DNA of 64,000 bases from Datnioides undecimradiatus (Eukaryota > Chordata > Actinopteri > Lobotiformes > Datnioididae). Positions 1 through 12,400 of the stretch are shown here, one piece after another. The notes under the pieces are model-generated. The model saw nothing but the letters and a program-made list of their open reading frames with translations, was not told the DNA's origin and did not search any database. A program made the translations under genes and the position numbers. Within the stretch, counting starts at the first letter, position 1. Every line of letters begins with the position of its first letter. The stretch spans positions 2,356,001-2,420,000 of the forward strand of contig WARS01000052.1 of NCBI GenBank assembly GCA_008933995.1, in the 5' to 3' direction.

Positions 1-3000
1 CCACCCAATAAATAAACTTAAAAAACAAAACGTCAGCATCTGCATCGGGAAATTATGATTAATGATGTTCTATAAATTAAAAGAATTGCTTGAGATCAAC
101 AGATGCAGCCCTTCACTTAGCTCACTGATACACGTCCACAGGGTTCAAGAGCATGTTTTATTTAAATTATGTGTTTGCTTTAGTTCAGTTTGTTTGGACA
201 AGTAAGATTAATGCCGTTCAAACCCCCCTGAGACGTCTGAAAACAAAGAGTCTGTTGCTCCCCATTAGAACTGCTGGATGGCGGGCAGAGAGGAAACGAC
301 TCCAGAGCGCTCCGGTTTATGGAGACTGATGGAGACGTCCGATAGTCAGCAGCCCTGCGTGCTTAGAAAGGCAGAACAAAATCAAACTGAAGGTAAACAG
401 GTCATTCGTGCACGGTGGCTTTAACTGATTTAGATACGAACAATGTCAGGAAAGAGTCCATCGTGACTGACTACAGTTCAAAAAATAAGATTAATTTTAA
501 AACAGTGTTTCACCTCTTTGCATTGGACACACAACCTCTGTGGAGCGCAGAACTTGGTACAATGATGTTTACTAGTGCCAAAAAGCATATAAAGGTTGCA
601 CGTAACAGTATATTTTGCTTCCTAAAAGATGCTGACCTCCATCTGCAGCAGACCCGGAAGACAGCTTCCAGTATTTCAGTGCTTGAATTGCTGCTTTCTG
701 TTTAACTCTCATGTTTTTCACCATTTTGCAGAACATCTGGAAAGGGGTCAACATCTGCCGCCTCATGTACCTTTCTCTAGGTTTGTGTGTGTCTGCGCAA
801 CATAGAAGCCTACCAAATGCTTCCTTTTAAGCAAGAGAGATAGCATCACCGACAGACGTGCCGGCACTGAAACTGTTTTTGTTCTGAAAGAAAGGTGCTC
901 TTATCTGATGTGATGTGACGGTAACACATTTTAATGACGATAAATCCAACAACCGGAGGCAAGAGGGGGGGGAGGAAAAAACAAAACTAAAACGAGGGCA
1001 CAGGTGTGGTCACCATGGAAACGGAAACTTTGATTTGCAAGACTCAAAAGTCCTGTTCGCCGGAGTGGCATGCGCCTCAATAAGCAGCACCGCTGGAGCT
1101 ATTTTTGGCGCTGGCAACGGCGCCACATCGAATGCAGACTCTGGAGTGCTCATCGGGCACATTTGATCTAACAAAGCAGCAAAACAAACGACAGAGCATG
1201 AATAGTAATAAAGCGCTCTTGATGCTTTTTATAGAGGAAAGTTCCCCGTGGTGGTGGCGGCGAGCTGCGTGAGCAGTTGTCAGGTTCGAGGCGAGGCGAC
1301 CGAAGGTGCCTCGAAACCGTAGAAACCAGGTTATTTCCCTTTGATGCCGCTTCGCATTAGATAACAGCATCCTTCGCTGATCTTTCAATAGGAACTCGTT
1401 GGTTACTGAGGAATGTTTTTGTGCTCTGGATTCAGTAAAACAGAAGCTTATTGGAGCGTCACAAATTAAATCTCTATTACTCAGGAGCCAGTCTTTGCTG
1501 TTCCCGTTGCCTGACCTTTTCCTTTACATCTGAATAGTTACTGTTTATTTCCTTGTTGTTATATCTTGGCAACAGTCGCTGTGGTCGCAGCGCGGTTGTT
1601 AAATCATCCCCTGATGGCAGCAATTTGAGCTGAACGAGATAACTTTGCTCACAACTTGATTGTTAATGGCAGCTAGTGAAAATTCCTTTTATTATATCCT
1701 GCACAAGTTACAAATGCACGGTCCCACATGCACCTGTTAGCGTTTAGAGCCTCTTGCCTGCCAGGAGAAACAACAGTGAATTGCATGTAAAAAGCTTGTT
1801 AAGTCAGATTTTATCAATGTGTAATTAAGCGTCTCTAACAAGGTCCAGCGCGTAAAGAAATGCTTGATTGCATATAATACTGTTAAAATGAATTAAAGCT
1901 GCACTTATTAATATTAAGAATGGATCAAATGACTGTGTATTGCATGTTTCACGTGGAGGGGAGGCACTCATAGTGACGACAGAGACGGTCATCGTCTGCC
2001 TCATCTCATCTCTACAGAGCGTTCGTGGACCAACGTCTGTTTTGATTAAGTCTCTCAGCAGGATCGTTGCCGCATCTGGAACAAAGGCAGCTGTTTTTGG
2101 AATAAAACCTGCGAAAGAATAAAACCCGCTGTTCGCTTTCTGCTCAGCACATAACGGCAGACGGACACAGACACCAGGTGGTGAACACTGAGGAGCATTT
2201 AGCAGCTTAAGAGCCAGACATTTCCAATCAAAACTGAGGGCGAGACAGCTGGCCACATCCCGAATGCGGATGTTGCTCATTAGCTAAATTCACTTACCAG
2301 CTAACGCATTAGACATTATAAGTAAAGATAATACGTCTCTGTTGTGTTTATGCCCCGTTTGGCTATCTCCAATATGTGCCTCATGAGGAATCAGGGGAAT
2401 TAGAGAGGTTGGACCCAATTAAAGAACAGAGACGAGGAGCGGGTGAAGTGTTTTATATAGAACAGTACCAGTCAATCGCTCCAAAGGTGCAAGAAAATCA
2501 AACGAGGATCAGGCAGAATCAAAGCGCGTTAATTCAAAGTAAAAGTTTATTAAAACCATGAATCCAAAACTCAAGGAAACATGGGGAACATTGGGGAAAA
2601 CACGAGGAAGTAGTCTGGCACATGGGGACATGGACGAAGGTGAAGGATGCTGTGTCTTGAGCTGTCAAATTGCACTTGATAACCGGCTCCTCTTTACTTC
2701 TGATATCCAAATAAAACACTGCCGTCACAGTTACGGCAGAGGCCGCGTGCGTGATCGCACCCATGAAATGTCATTTGCTGTTCCTCGCGTCGCAAAAAGG
2801 AAACCGACCTCCAAATACTCATTGGCGACCGCGGTACGTCAGCTGGAGGAAAGAAAGCCTGTCTGGGTTTTGGCAGGTAATGGCGTGTTCATGTCCTGTT
2901 GGGAAAGCGCAGCATCATTTCTGTTTGATTCTCATTTCCACCTGCGTTGGAATTGCATCACCGGTGGAGCAGCCCCCGGCCATTTCCACCGCTACGGTCT

Positions 3001-3299
3001 TAAATCTCCGCGGCGCTGATTCAATCCAGTGAAATTCAGGGGGTGGATCAATTCGCTCAGACCCCACAAAAAAGTCTTTCTTCTTGCGTGAATTGCAGTT
3101 TTGACATCTTGACCCGAGCGCTTTGAATTTTAAAATGCGTCTGACCCCGTGCCCCGTTCCCCGCTTCCGCACCACACTGCTCTGAGACTGTGCCTCCCTC
3201 GGGGTCTCATCCCGAGCGTCACATATGAATGCAAGTTAATCTGAACGGTGTACATCAGGCCTGACTGTCACGCGTCTCACGTTGCCTCTCTCCTGGTAG
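1..3299 (+). other. ak5: ak5 intron upstream of the first visible exon
   Basis: No coding exon is recognised here. Because the exon at 3300 begins in the middle of kinase domain 1, this stretch should be intronic, and the missing 5' exons lie beyond the window. A 151-codon minus-strand open frame at 1825-2280 has no recognisable motif and is treated as chance. The intron ends with a CT-rich tract and TAG just before 3300. Confidence 0.7.
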
Positions 3300-3491
3300 A
3301 TCTGCACTCCCGACCTGGTGGTGTTCCTGGCCTGCACCAACCACCGCTTGAAGGAGAGGCTGCAGAAACGAGCCGAGCAGCAGGGGCGACCGGACGACAA
3401 CCCCAAGGCCATCGACCGCCGCCTGACCAACTTCAAACAAAACACCATTCCTCTGGTCAAATACTTCCAGGAGAGGGGCCTTATTGTCACG
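3300..3491 (+). CDS. ak5: ak5 exon: end of kinase domain 1 (LID and following helix)
   Basis: This exon is 192 nt (64 codons, phase 0 at both ends), running from ICTPDLVVF to GLIVT. The acceptor is CTGGTAG and the donor GTAAGA. The segment RAEQQGRPDDN followed by RRLTNFKQNT is the LID region of an AK domain. Its aspartate pair and the arginine of the RRL motif are present, so domain 1 looks catalytically normal over the part that is visible. Identity to vertebrate AK5 is very high over the whole exon, as far as I can recall that protein. Confidence 0.97.
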
Positions 3492-6400
3492 GTAAGACGT
3501 GTTCATCATTGTGTTTTTACTGCGTGTCCCTGCAGGGCCTGTTATCCCAATTAATTACATTCTGCAGCGCATGGTCCACATCCAATGGCAACCTTCAAGA
3601 CATAATGTCATTTGTTTGTCATTTAATGAGACAGGAAGAGTAAGAGTGTGGACGGTTTCTGTCGGTACAGTAAACCAAGTGTTAATTGGAGACAACTGGG
3701 ATCTTCATTACGTTGTGTGGTTTGGTACACAGGGGCACCGAGTTACCCTCGTTATGTGTGAGGCAGGTGCTAATAGAGCCATTCGCTCCTGCAGCCAACA
3801 GAAAGCGGCTGCCCACTCTTCTAGTGGGAGTCTTATTGATCTGTCTGTGTCCCAGCGCAGCGCCGTCTTCCTCGCAGCGCGGGGAACGCTGAAAAACTCC
3901 TCCGCCGCTGTGTGCCGAGAGAAAGACGAGTTGTTTTACGTGCTTTCAGACCGTCGTCTGGGGCCGTGTTTGAATCAGACGCTCTCATATTAACGTCAAA
4001 AAGAAGATCCAGACATCGGATCCTGCAGTTCATGTGTCAGCGCTCTCTCGCTGTGCTCGAAGCCGCGAGAGTAACTCAACATTTACAGTAACAACCCTGG
4101 GACTCCGAACGCATTGGAATTAAATCTGAGTCTGTTTTTATTGCAAGAGCTTATTTCCTCCTTTTTGATATCTGTTCCAATTTCTTTTCAAATATTGTCT
4201 TTTCATATTCTTGTTATTGCGCTCTCACCTGGCTCCCTGGCCTCTCCAGCACTCATTCCTTCACAGCTCATGAATCTCACACTCCTGTATTATACATTTG
4301 CAGTGTTTCTCTGTTTCCATTCATTCTTCCCTCCTTCTGTTTGTCTGTACAAGCTGGAGTTTACAAATGCACTGGGCAGTATGCTGGGTGCAATGATTAC
4401 CAGTATCTGTTTTACTAGTATTCTTGATTAAAATGGCTTTTCCCATTTTAGGCGTCATTCTTGTGTGTTAAGATAACCTTGGTTATTATGAATAGTGATG
4501 AGGTGATTTCCTAGGAAGACCCTTTAACCATAACCTTGATTTTCTACTTCTAGGAAAGAGCAGACAGTGCCTTCTAGGGAGTTACCACTGACAAACACCA
4601 CACAAGGCGCATTAACTGCCCGGTTCTCTTTCCAAATCAATTTAATATCACGTCACCGTGCCTCAAATGCACTTCAAACACTGGCAGCCTTGCACACTGT
4701 CTGTGGTCCTGTCAACGAAATGCCTTGAGCCTTAATTCAGTTTAGTATCTATTCTCCTTTGACTTCCCAGTGTGCACATTACTAATGTCATCTCAGTTAG
4801 AGAATTAACGTCATATTTCATTGGATTTCCTGAAGGATATCTGGTAATTATGACATTATTAATAACAATAACAGTGAAAACAACAACGTAGCATATTCCT
4901 CTGGACTCCTTGACTCGTATAATAAACTCCACAGCAGCCAATTATATTAAAATGTGGAAACCCGTTCTTGAATAGATGCACCTGAATGCATCAGCTTTTT
5001 TTGGTGCCGGTTTATGGGAATCAAAATAATCTTTTTGGTTTCCAGCTTTGCATCTTCCAGCAGCCTTTTCACAGCTTACCGTTATGTGTTAATTTGAGTA
5101 TTAAAACAGGCCATTTTGAGCTCGTTCGGATGTAACACGAGTCTGTCTGAGCTGATGTGAGGCTGCAGCTGAGATAAGGTTTCTGCAGCCTGCTACCTTT
5201 TGTAAATCTCCGCACATCCTCCCTGTACTCCCGGCGGAGCAGGCTTAATTAAGAGACGCAGAGTGAACGAGTCAGAAGCGGTATGTCTGTCAGCGCAGGC
5301 TTGTGATGGTGCTGTGTTTTCTTTCTTAAACTATATGTAACCGTTATATAACCTGTTATGTAACTGTATCAGACTTTTAAAATTATGTTTGTGACAGAAA
5401 CAACATATTTTATGATTTGCAGCAGAACTGCATTCTTATATTTCTGTCCAAAAACACTTGACCTAATGGCTTTTTGAGGATAGCAACACTCTGCTGTGCA
5501 TGTTTGTCCCTAAAAATGATTTAAATGAACCTAAAACTAAGGTGAATACATATGAAAATGCCTCAGAGGCCTGGATATTAAGCTAATTAAAGAACAATCT
5601 AATTTAATCTGAGAGATTACAGTATGGCGATGTCACCTTCTCCAATGCACCAATCAGAGTTCAGCAACATTTGATTTAAAACCTGATGGCAGTTGTAGGA
5701 TCGTTGCCAGGCAACAAATCTGCTTCATCAGGACCGTGTGGGTGTTGTTTGATCAGATCAGCAGATTTATTTATTTTTTTTAAAACAACAAAACACAAGA
5801 AATGTTTTCATATGTTCAAACAGTTAATGATACAGATCGGCTGTCAGTGTAAATTCACTGCTAAATTTAGATTTGTTGTTTTGCAGAAAAGCAGGTTTGT
5901 GCTCTAGCTTATTGAGTAATTAGTCAACTTCAAACATTCAAAGATGTAAATCATGTATTAGCTGACTTATTATTTATGACATAAGCACCAGAAACAACGC
6001 TTAAAGCTCCTGAACCAGCACCAACACTCTCCATGTCCAACACCTTGGCTAGACCAATTTCCTCTCCTTCCATACCTGTGAATGAAAGAAGTCTGCCGTC
6101 CTCACTCGGGTGATTCGAACATTTTGAGAGCTTATTGATGGATTGCCCCCCCCCCCTGTGAACTGCTGTCACTACTCTCTTTGTGGCGGTGCTGCAGCAT
6201 CAACCGGCGTCGCTCCCTTTACTTTCGTCCCTGTCAGAAACCCTGCAATCACAGGCTTGACGCCGCAGAAAACAACGCTTAGCTCCGTCTGAAGCGCTCT
6301 CAAAGCAACTTCACAGCAAATTCTGTCCTTGCTGAACACTCGCCCTTTCAAAATAAAATCATAAGAGCCTTGCAGAGTATCTGTATTTGTCTATATTTAC

Positions 6401-9400
6401 AGTAGACATGCGGATGATCCTCAGTTAAGAGGGTTTTCTGTCTTTCAGCTGACACTTGCAGAAAGAGTGTTTTGTCTCTTCTCACCTTCAGCTCTTCAGC
6501 TGCCAGAACAACAGGAAGTTGTTTAATGTCACACGTAATCTCACAGAACCCGAGTGCGTCGTGTTTCTGCGTTTGTGTGCGCGTACGAGTGCGAACGAAC
6601 CCGTGACATGCGCTGATGGGCCCCCTTTATCTAAACATCCCACTTCACACTTTATAACCAAAAGCTCACGGGCTAAAAAAAAAAACAGGAAGCAGATAAA
6701 AACAGACGACACCGCAGCAGATACCAAGTTTGATCTTTATCTACTTGAAACTGATAGGGTGGGATGGTTTCAACCGTCTGTTTTCCCACCCGCGCAAATT
6801 CTTCACTTGACAGACGTGCAGTGTTGTGACTGCCAAAGCTGACATGACGGTCGGTGCGGATTTTACGGTTAAATCCCAAACAGACGACAGATTAACACTG
6901 TGGATCATTAAAGGATAAAACCATACAGCTGTGTAATGGATCATTAGCCGTAAAGCCTCCCTCCCCGAGGTCCACCGTGCCGGTTCTTGGCCAATTTTCT
7001 GTCCATTTGGAGTCGATACCTGCGCTTTGCATTTGGAGGGGGAGCGTCTTTCTGCACGGTGATGACTAAGCATTATCAATAATGCTTAGTCATCATAAAT
7101 TAAACAATGAGACGCCCCAATTACGTCGTATACAAGACAAAGACATGGAGAAATCTGAAGAAGTCTATAAATTGCATTGAGGAAATCAGCTTAGTGCAGA
7201 AAAACGACTGTAACCCTGCTGCTCAGGTGCACGTAGGATGGGCTGCAGCGAATGATTGTTTTCATTATCGATTATTCAGATCGTTTTTTAAATCAATTGA
7301 TATTTGGCTAATGGAAGAACAAAATCTCCTCAGAGGCATCTTCAAATGTCGCCAAAGCCAAGAATCTTCATTTTCCAATGACAAAATACAACACACACAT
7401 TACACATTTTTGTTACAGTGATTTATTTAGGCGGCGGCGTGGTCTGCACCTCGCCTCGCAGCAAGAAAGCCTTGGGTTCGATTCCCCGACCGAGGTCTTT
7501 CTGCGTTGAGTTTGCACGTTCCCTCCGGGTGCTCCGGCTTCCTCCCACCACCCAAAAACATGCATGATACATGAATTGGGAACTCAAAGGCGTGAATGTG
7601 CATGAGCTTGGCTGTCTCTATGCACCCTGCCTTCCTGCCCAGTGACTGCTGGGATAGGCTCCAGCGCCCCCATGACCCCCGAAATGGATGAAGCGGTTAC
7701 AGAAAATGGACGGATGGATGATTTAATTATCAAACAGTTGCCTTTGACCAACTTGTCAATGAATAAACTGATAGAGTCAGGCCACCACATGGGAGCTCGG
7801 AAGGAAAACGTTGAAATGTCGACAGGAAACTGCATCCTCCTCGTGAAAAGGCAGCACATTTAAGAGGAAAGCTATAACTCTGCACAGAGGACGCTCTTTG
7901 TCTCCCATGTTTGCACTTAAGTATCACTTCCTTCCACTTCCTTTTCAGTTTCAGCCTCCTGGTCTGTTGTCAAAACAGCAGCTAACTGTCCTCTGATGCA
8001 CAAAAACAGATTTTAAAGATGAGATCAAGTCCTGATTGGATGAGTTGGTCCTGCTCCTCAGTAATTATCCCAGGAGAAGGACTCAATAGTTTCTTGACTA
8101 ATGAATGCAATAACGTCTGAGCCTTAATTGCTTTCGCTCAGCAAAAGGCTTTTGTGTGAAAGTAATCCTTTCATTTGAAATGTCAGGTCCAATATAGGAA
8201 GACATAACTCTGTAAAAGAACAGCCGCACTGACTCATTACTCCACATCGTCAACGCCGCATTGGAAGGACCGAACTGTCACCGCACGTGTCTACAAGTCC
8301 ATCAGTTCCCAGTGTTTGATGAATTTATTTGAGTCACCGCGTTTCTGTTGTTGTTTGAACGTCTTGGCATCTCTGACGTAAGGTCGCTCGGCGTTTGTGT
8401 CATCCGGGGTCGACAAAGTTTGCGATTTTTGATTGATTTTCATGCGGGATGACTCAACTTATCGCGTGCACACGCCCCCACAATGAAGCTGAACCGGAAA
8501 TTGCTGCCAGCGGGGCGGCGGGTGGAGGGGGAGGGGCGGGCAGGTTGAAGATAATAGCTTGTTGTGGCCTCGGTTGAAGCCGCGCTGTCATTCTAGGGGG
8601 AGAAAAGGACCAATCTAATGAAATATTCCCGGAGCGAGTTCAGATCCAGCTTCCTTCCCACATGCTGCGAGATGCCACGCAGATATAAACAAACAAAAGA
8701 CGCCTCGCTGAGTCTTCCTGGGTATCTTATCTCTCCAGGGGTGGTTACAAGGTCTTTGTTCACGATTCCTGAATTATAACTGAGACAAAGCCGTTGTAAC
8801 TAATCAGTTAAAGTATAAGGATCAGTGCCGACGCTTTGAAAGTAAGACTGAATCACCTGAATCTGTTTAATTGGTTAGTATCTACTATATTTAGATTGCT
8901 TCATATCTCTTCTGTCAGTCTGTCCTGACCACGCTGGACTTCATGTCTGATTCATCTGCTTCCTCTAATCTGCATCCCGTTCTTTGAAATATGAGACAAT
9001 GGAGACGGCCTTTACCTGCGTCACCTGCGGCAGCGTGCGTTCGGTACATAGAGGTAAAATCATGGACTTCTGTCCTCTGCAGGGTTGGACCCATTGATTT
9101 TAATATTAACTATCAAGAGCTGAAGACTTGGTCGCCAATTGCCTAAGGAGGAGGTTGATCAGTGTGTTTGTCGGCTGTTTAAAATGCTTTGATGATCCAC
9201 TAATAATGTTTTAAATGCAGGTACAGCGACTGGTATTGCTTGTTAGATTGTATCAACACTCCCACCAGTTCTTTTCTCCACATCGTAAATGATAAATACT
9301 GCTCTTTTTTAAAAAAAATGTTGTTATTTTATTAAAAGTTTAATTAAAAGAATTGTTTTTGAACAGGATTAGAATTTATTTTTGTTTTAAATGTAACTTG

Positions 9401-12400
9401 CAACAGCAAAGTCACCATATAACAGAACAAAACAATCAAATATTATTAATCAAATATTAGTAGCACTATAAATAAAAAAGCTGTGAATGAGGATACAGAC
9501 TTAAATGATTGCACGTAGGAAATGTTATCACATAGCATGATAACTGTGGCGCAAGTGAGTGACTTTGAGAGTTTGACGTGTAATTAATAGTCCTGATATC
9601 AGATATCTAACAGTTTGATGTTGAAAGACTGAGGAGGACAGACGTCCGTCAGCATCAGTCCTTCGTCCTGTCCAGCTTGTTAGCACAGTTAGCGTGCTGC
9701 GCTTGTGCAAAACATATCAGCATGTTATACGCTCATCCCTATAATTACTTTTATTTAATTAACTACTTCAATTTTACTTGTAACAGAGTATTTTTGCACT
9801 GTGGTTATTAAACTTCGTGCAAAAGGATCTTAATGTTTCCTCCACCACTGGAAAACTGTTGTATTTTCAGATGTGTCCTGCTTAGCGTGGCTGCGGCATT
9901 ACTGTGATTATTCCGATCAATGAGGTTCAGTTTGTGGTCTAACGTAAACACTGTGCTCAGCTGAGGTAAACATGATGGAGAAGCTCAAATACGGCACAGC
10001 TCTGCCTCATTGATCGTATTGGGGTTTCTGAGTTCTCGTCCACTGCCTGAGGAGCCGCTGTCACTGACACTGACGATTCTTCCGAAAGTTGAAGCTATTA
10101 ATGTGTCCTTGTAAAAAGAAAAAAAAAGGAAAATGTGACGCTGTTTCCCTCTGAAGAGTCTCAGCCAGCTTCTTGTAAAGTATAAAAGGATTATACGGAG
10201 CCTTTCTGCTGGAGTAGGAGCACACTTCGGATGCTGCGGTGTGACGGCGAGCGCGTTTTCTGCTCGTGATGCTGAGAGGTCTGAGTGCCTCTGATGGGTT
10301 TTTTCGAATGCCACGCTCTCCGGGGAATGCTCAGTTTGATCCCCTCTGCTCCTCTTCTGCAGGTGGACCAGCAGGGCCCCTGGGGGACTTTTGGCTGTGG
10401 GGGGGGGACTCTCCTATACAGTAGACAGCAGACACTGATGTCTCTCTCTATTTTTTTAAGTTGTTACCATGGAAACCCCAAGAGGAAGCTGTTATCCTTA
10501 TCTAACATGTCGCGTGACCTCTGCTCCCACACCTGACGCTCATTCATTCATTTCGTTATTCAGTTTACATCTCAGATCAGCGGCTTCTTTGGGAATCGTG
10601 CACCTGAAAAACTTCGATCTGTTTGTTTTGTTTTGGTTTTTTTCCCTTTGCACAAAGTCGCCTTTCAGCCGCTCGTCATCAGCCCTAATGAGGGCAGAGT
10701 AAGGGCCAAAGAGCAGATTAGGGAGCAGGCGAAGTCCGATTCAATCAGCCTCCAGTTTGCCCCCAAAGCAGATTCTTCACGGTCAATTTACTGTACGTGC
10801 AAAGGAAGCCAGCCGGCGTCTGAATAATAACAGACCCAACGACACAGGAGGGAGGCTAATTAATCCAGAGTTATTAAAGCTTTCTGTGTGTGTCGAATAC
10901 AAAATGACCCGAGTGTGTAGCTCGCAGCATCAGAGCTCGTTTCTCGTGTTTGATCTTTTAATGGGACTCGTCCGGGATGTCACGGCGGTCAAACGGACAC
11001 CGAGCGCGTCCGCCGTGACCTCTGCGTACGTCTTTTGTCTCTTGTCAAGCTTTAGCCCAAAGCACAGGTGTGAATGAGTCAACATGAGTCAACAAGAGCC
11101 CGTTTTGTTTCCTTTCAGCTGGATGCCGACCGAGACGAGGAGGAGGTCTTCTGTGACATCAGCATGACTCTGGACAACAAGCTGTTTCCCTCCAAAGAGC
11201 CTGCAGCCGGTGAGATGAACATTTACTTTTAAAAAAGAGTGACACGTCCATGTTTGTCGACTGTTTTGTGTGTGTGTGTTTTGTGTGCACCTCTGATGAA
11301 CCTCATCTGATGAAGCTCACGCCCACAGACTGTACGTAAGGATGGACGATTCACAAAAGTGAAGCCACAACATCTGGTTGACATGACGACAGCTCAGATG
11401 TGCTCGTGAATGAGTGAGTGAGTCAGTGAGTGTATGGCTGGGACCTCAATACCAGTTTTATGGCCCTCCTCTCTCTCCATCCACAACAGAAACAACTGAA
11501 AACGCATAGTAATCATATAATATAACCCCATAACAGCTGTGATCACAACAGGCAGATGCTGAAATGTCATTATAAGATGAGACTTAATGATTTTTGACTT
11601 TATTCTTCATGTAAGTCATCAAAAGTATCCTTAATCCACTTAATTTACACGTTGTGGCTTCAATAAATAGTACCAATAATAATATTAAATGGTACTTTTG
11701 TGTTTAAAACAATGTTTTGAGTTTTAGTACTGGCTGCTTTTCCTCAGGTGGTACTTCCTGCACCACTGAGTCAAAATGATATTGGATAAAACGGAAGAAT
11801 CTCAGAAGGAAGGGTTTGTTAAGGCCAGGTCATAACAAAGAAATCAAGTTAGTGTGTACTTTGTGTGTGTGTACGTGTATGTGTGTGTGTGTCACAGTTG
11901 CTATGGGCTAAATGATGATGAAACATGACGCAACAGATGTGGATCAAAATACCAGCAGCCAGAGTGAAAAAACAGCCTCGGGGGGGTGGGGTTATTGCTT
12001 TTTGAGAGCGGCTGATACGCGTGTAAAGACGGTTCCACGCGCACGAGAAGAGAGAGAAACCAAAAACATCACCCACCACAGCTCCCTGGTTACCACAAGA
12101 GTTGGCATAGCAACCGGTGAAGCAGGGTTAGCCTGCGCTTTGTGACAAACGCTGAATCAACAAGGTTAGAATCGGTCTTTGATCAGTCAGATGGCGTGAC
12201 GGAGATCACCTGACGATTCGGATCCGCCGCGCCGAACTCTCAGTGAACGTGGGCTCAAATGATGCGGGATCCGTCGGCGCTCTGCGGGTGTTCCTGCAGT
12301 GGTTTCATGATCTGGCAAAATGTGGCTTTGGTTGCAGAGCTGTGGTTATTCTTTAACATAATAAAGTGTCGCTGTAACTGGCTACTGCTCCCACTCAGCA

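Larger units (their letters stand above)
3492..11118 (+). other. ak5: ak5 intron
   Basis: This 7.6-kb intron has a GTAAGA donor and a TTTCAG acceptor. It contains a perfect hairpin at 7060-7095, a tRNA-derived SINE at 7430-7720, a GC-rich stretch around 8509-8551 and a fragment of an interspersed repeat near 9745-9855. No additional exon was recognised. Confidence 0.85.

Noticed and set aside
1825-2280. 151-codon - strand open frame
   Set aside because: No motif and no splice-supported context; it lies in ak5 intronic sequence.
3499-3993. 164-codon + strand open frame
   Set aside because: It starts just after the ak5 donor at 3491 and has no motif. The exon is correctly ended by GTAAGA.
7430-7500. 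A functional tRNA gene at the GGTTCGATTCC word
   Set aside because: The acceptor and anticodon arms are absent, and the flanks are those of a known type of fish SINE.
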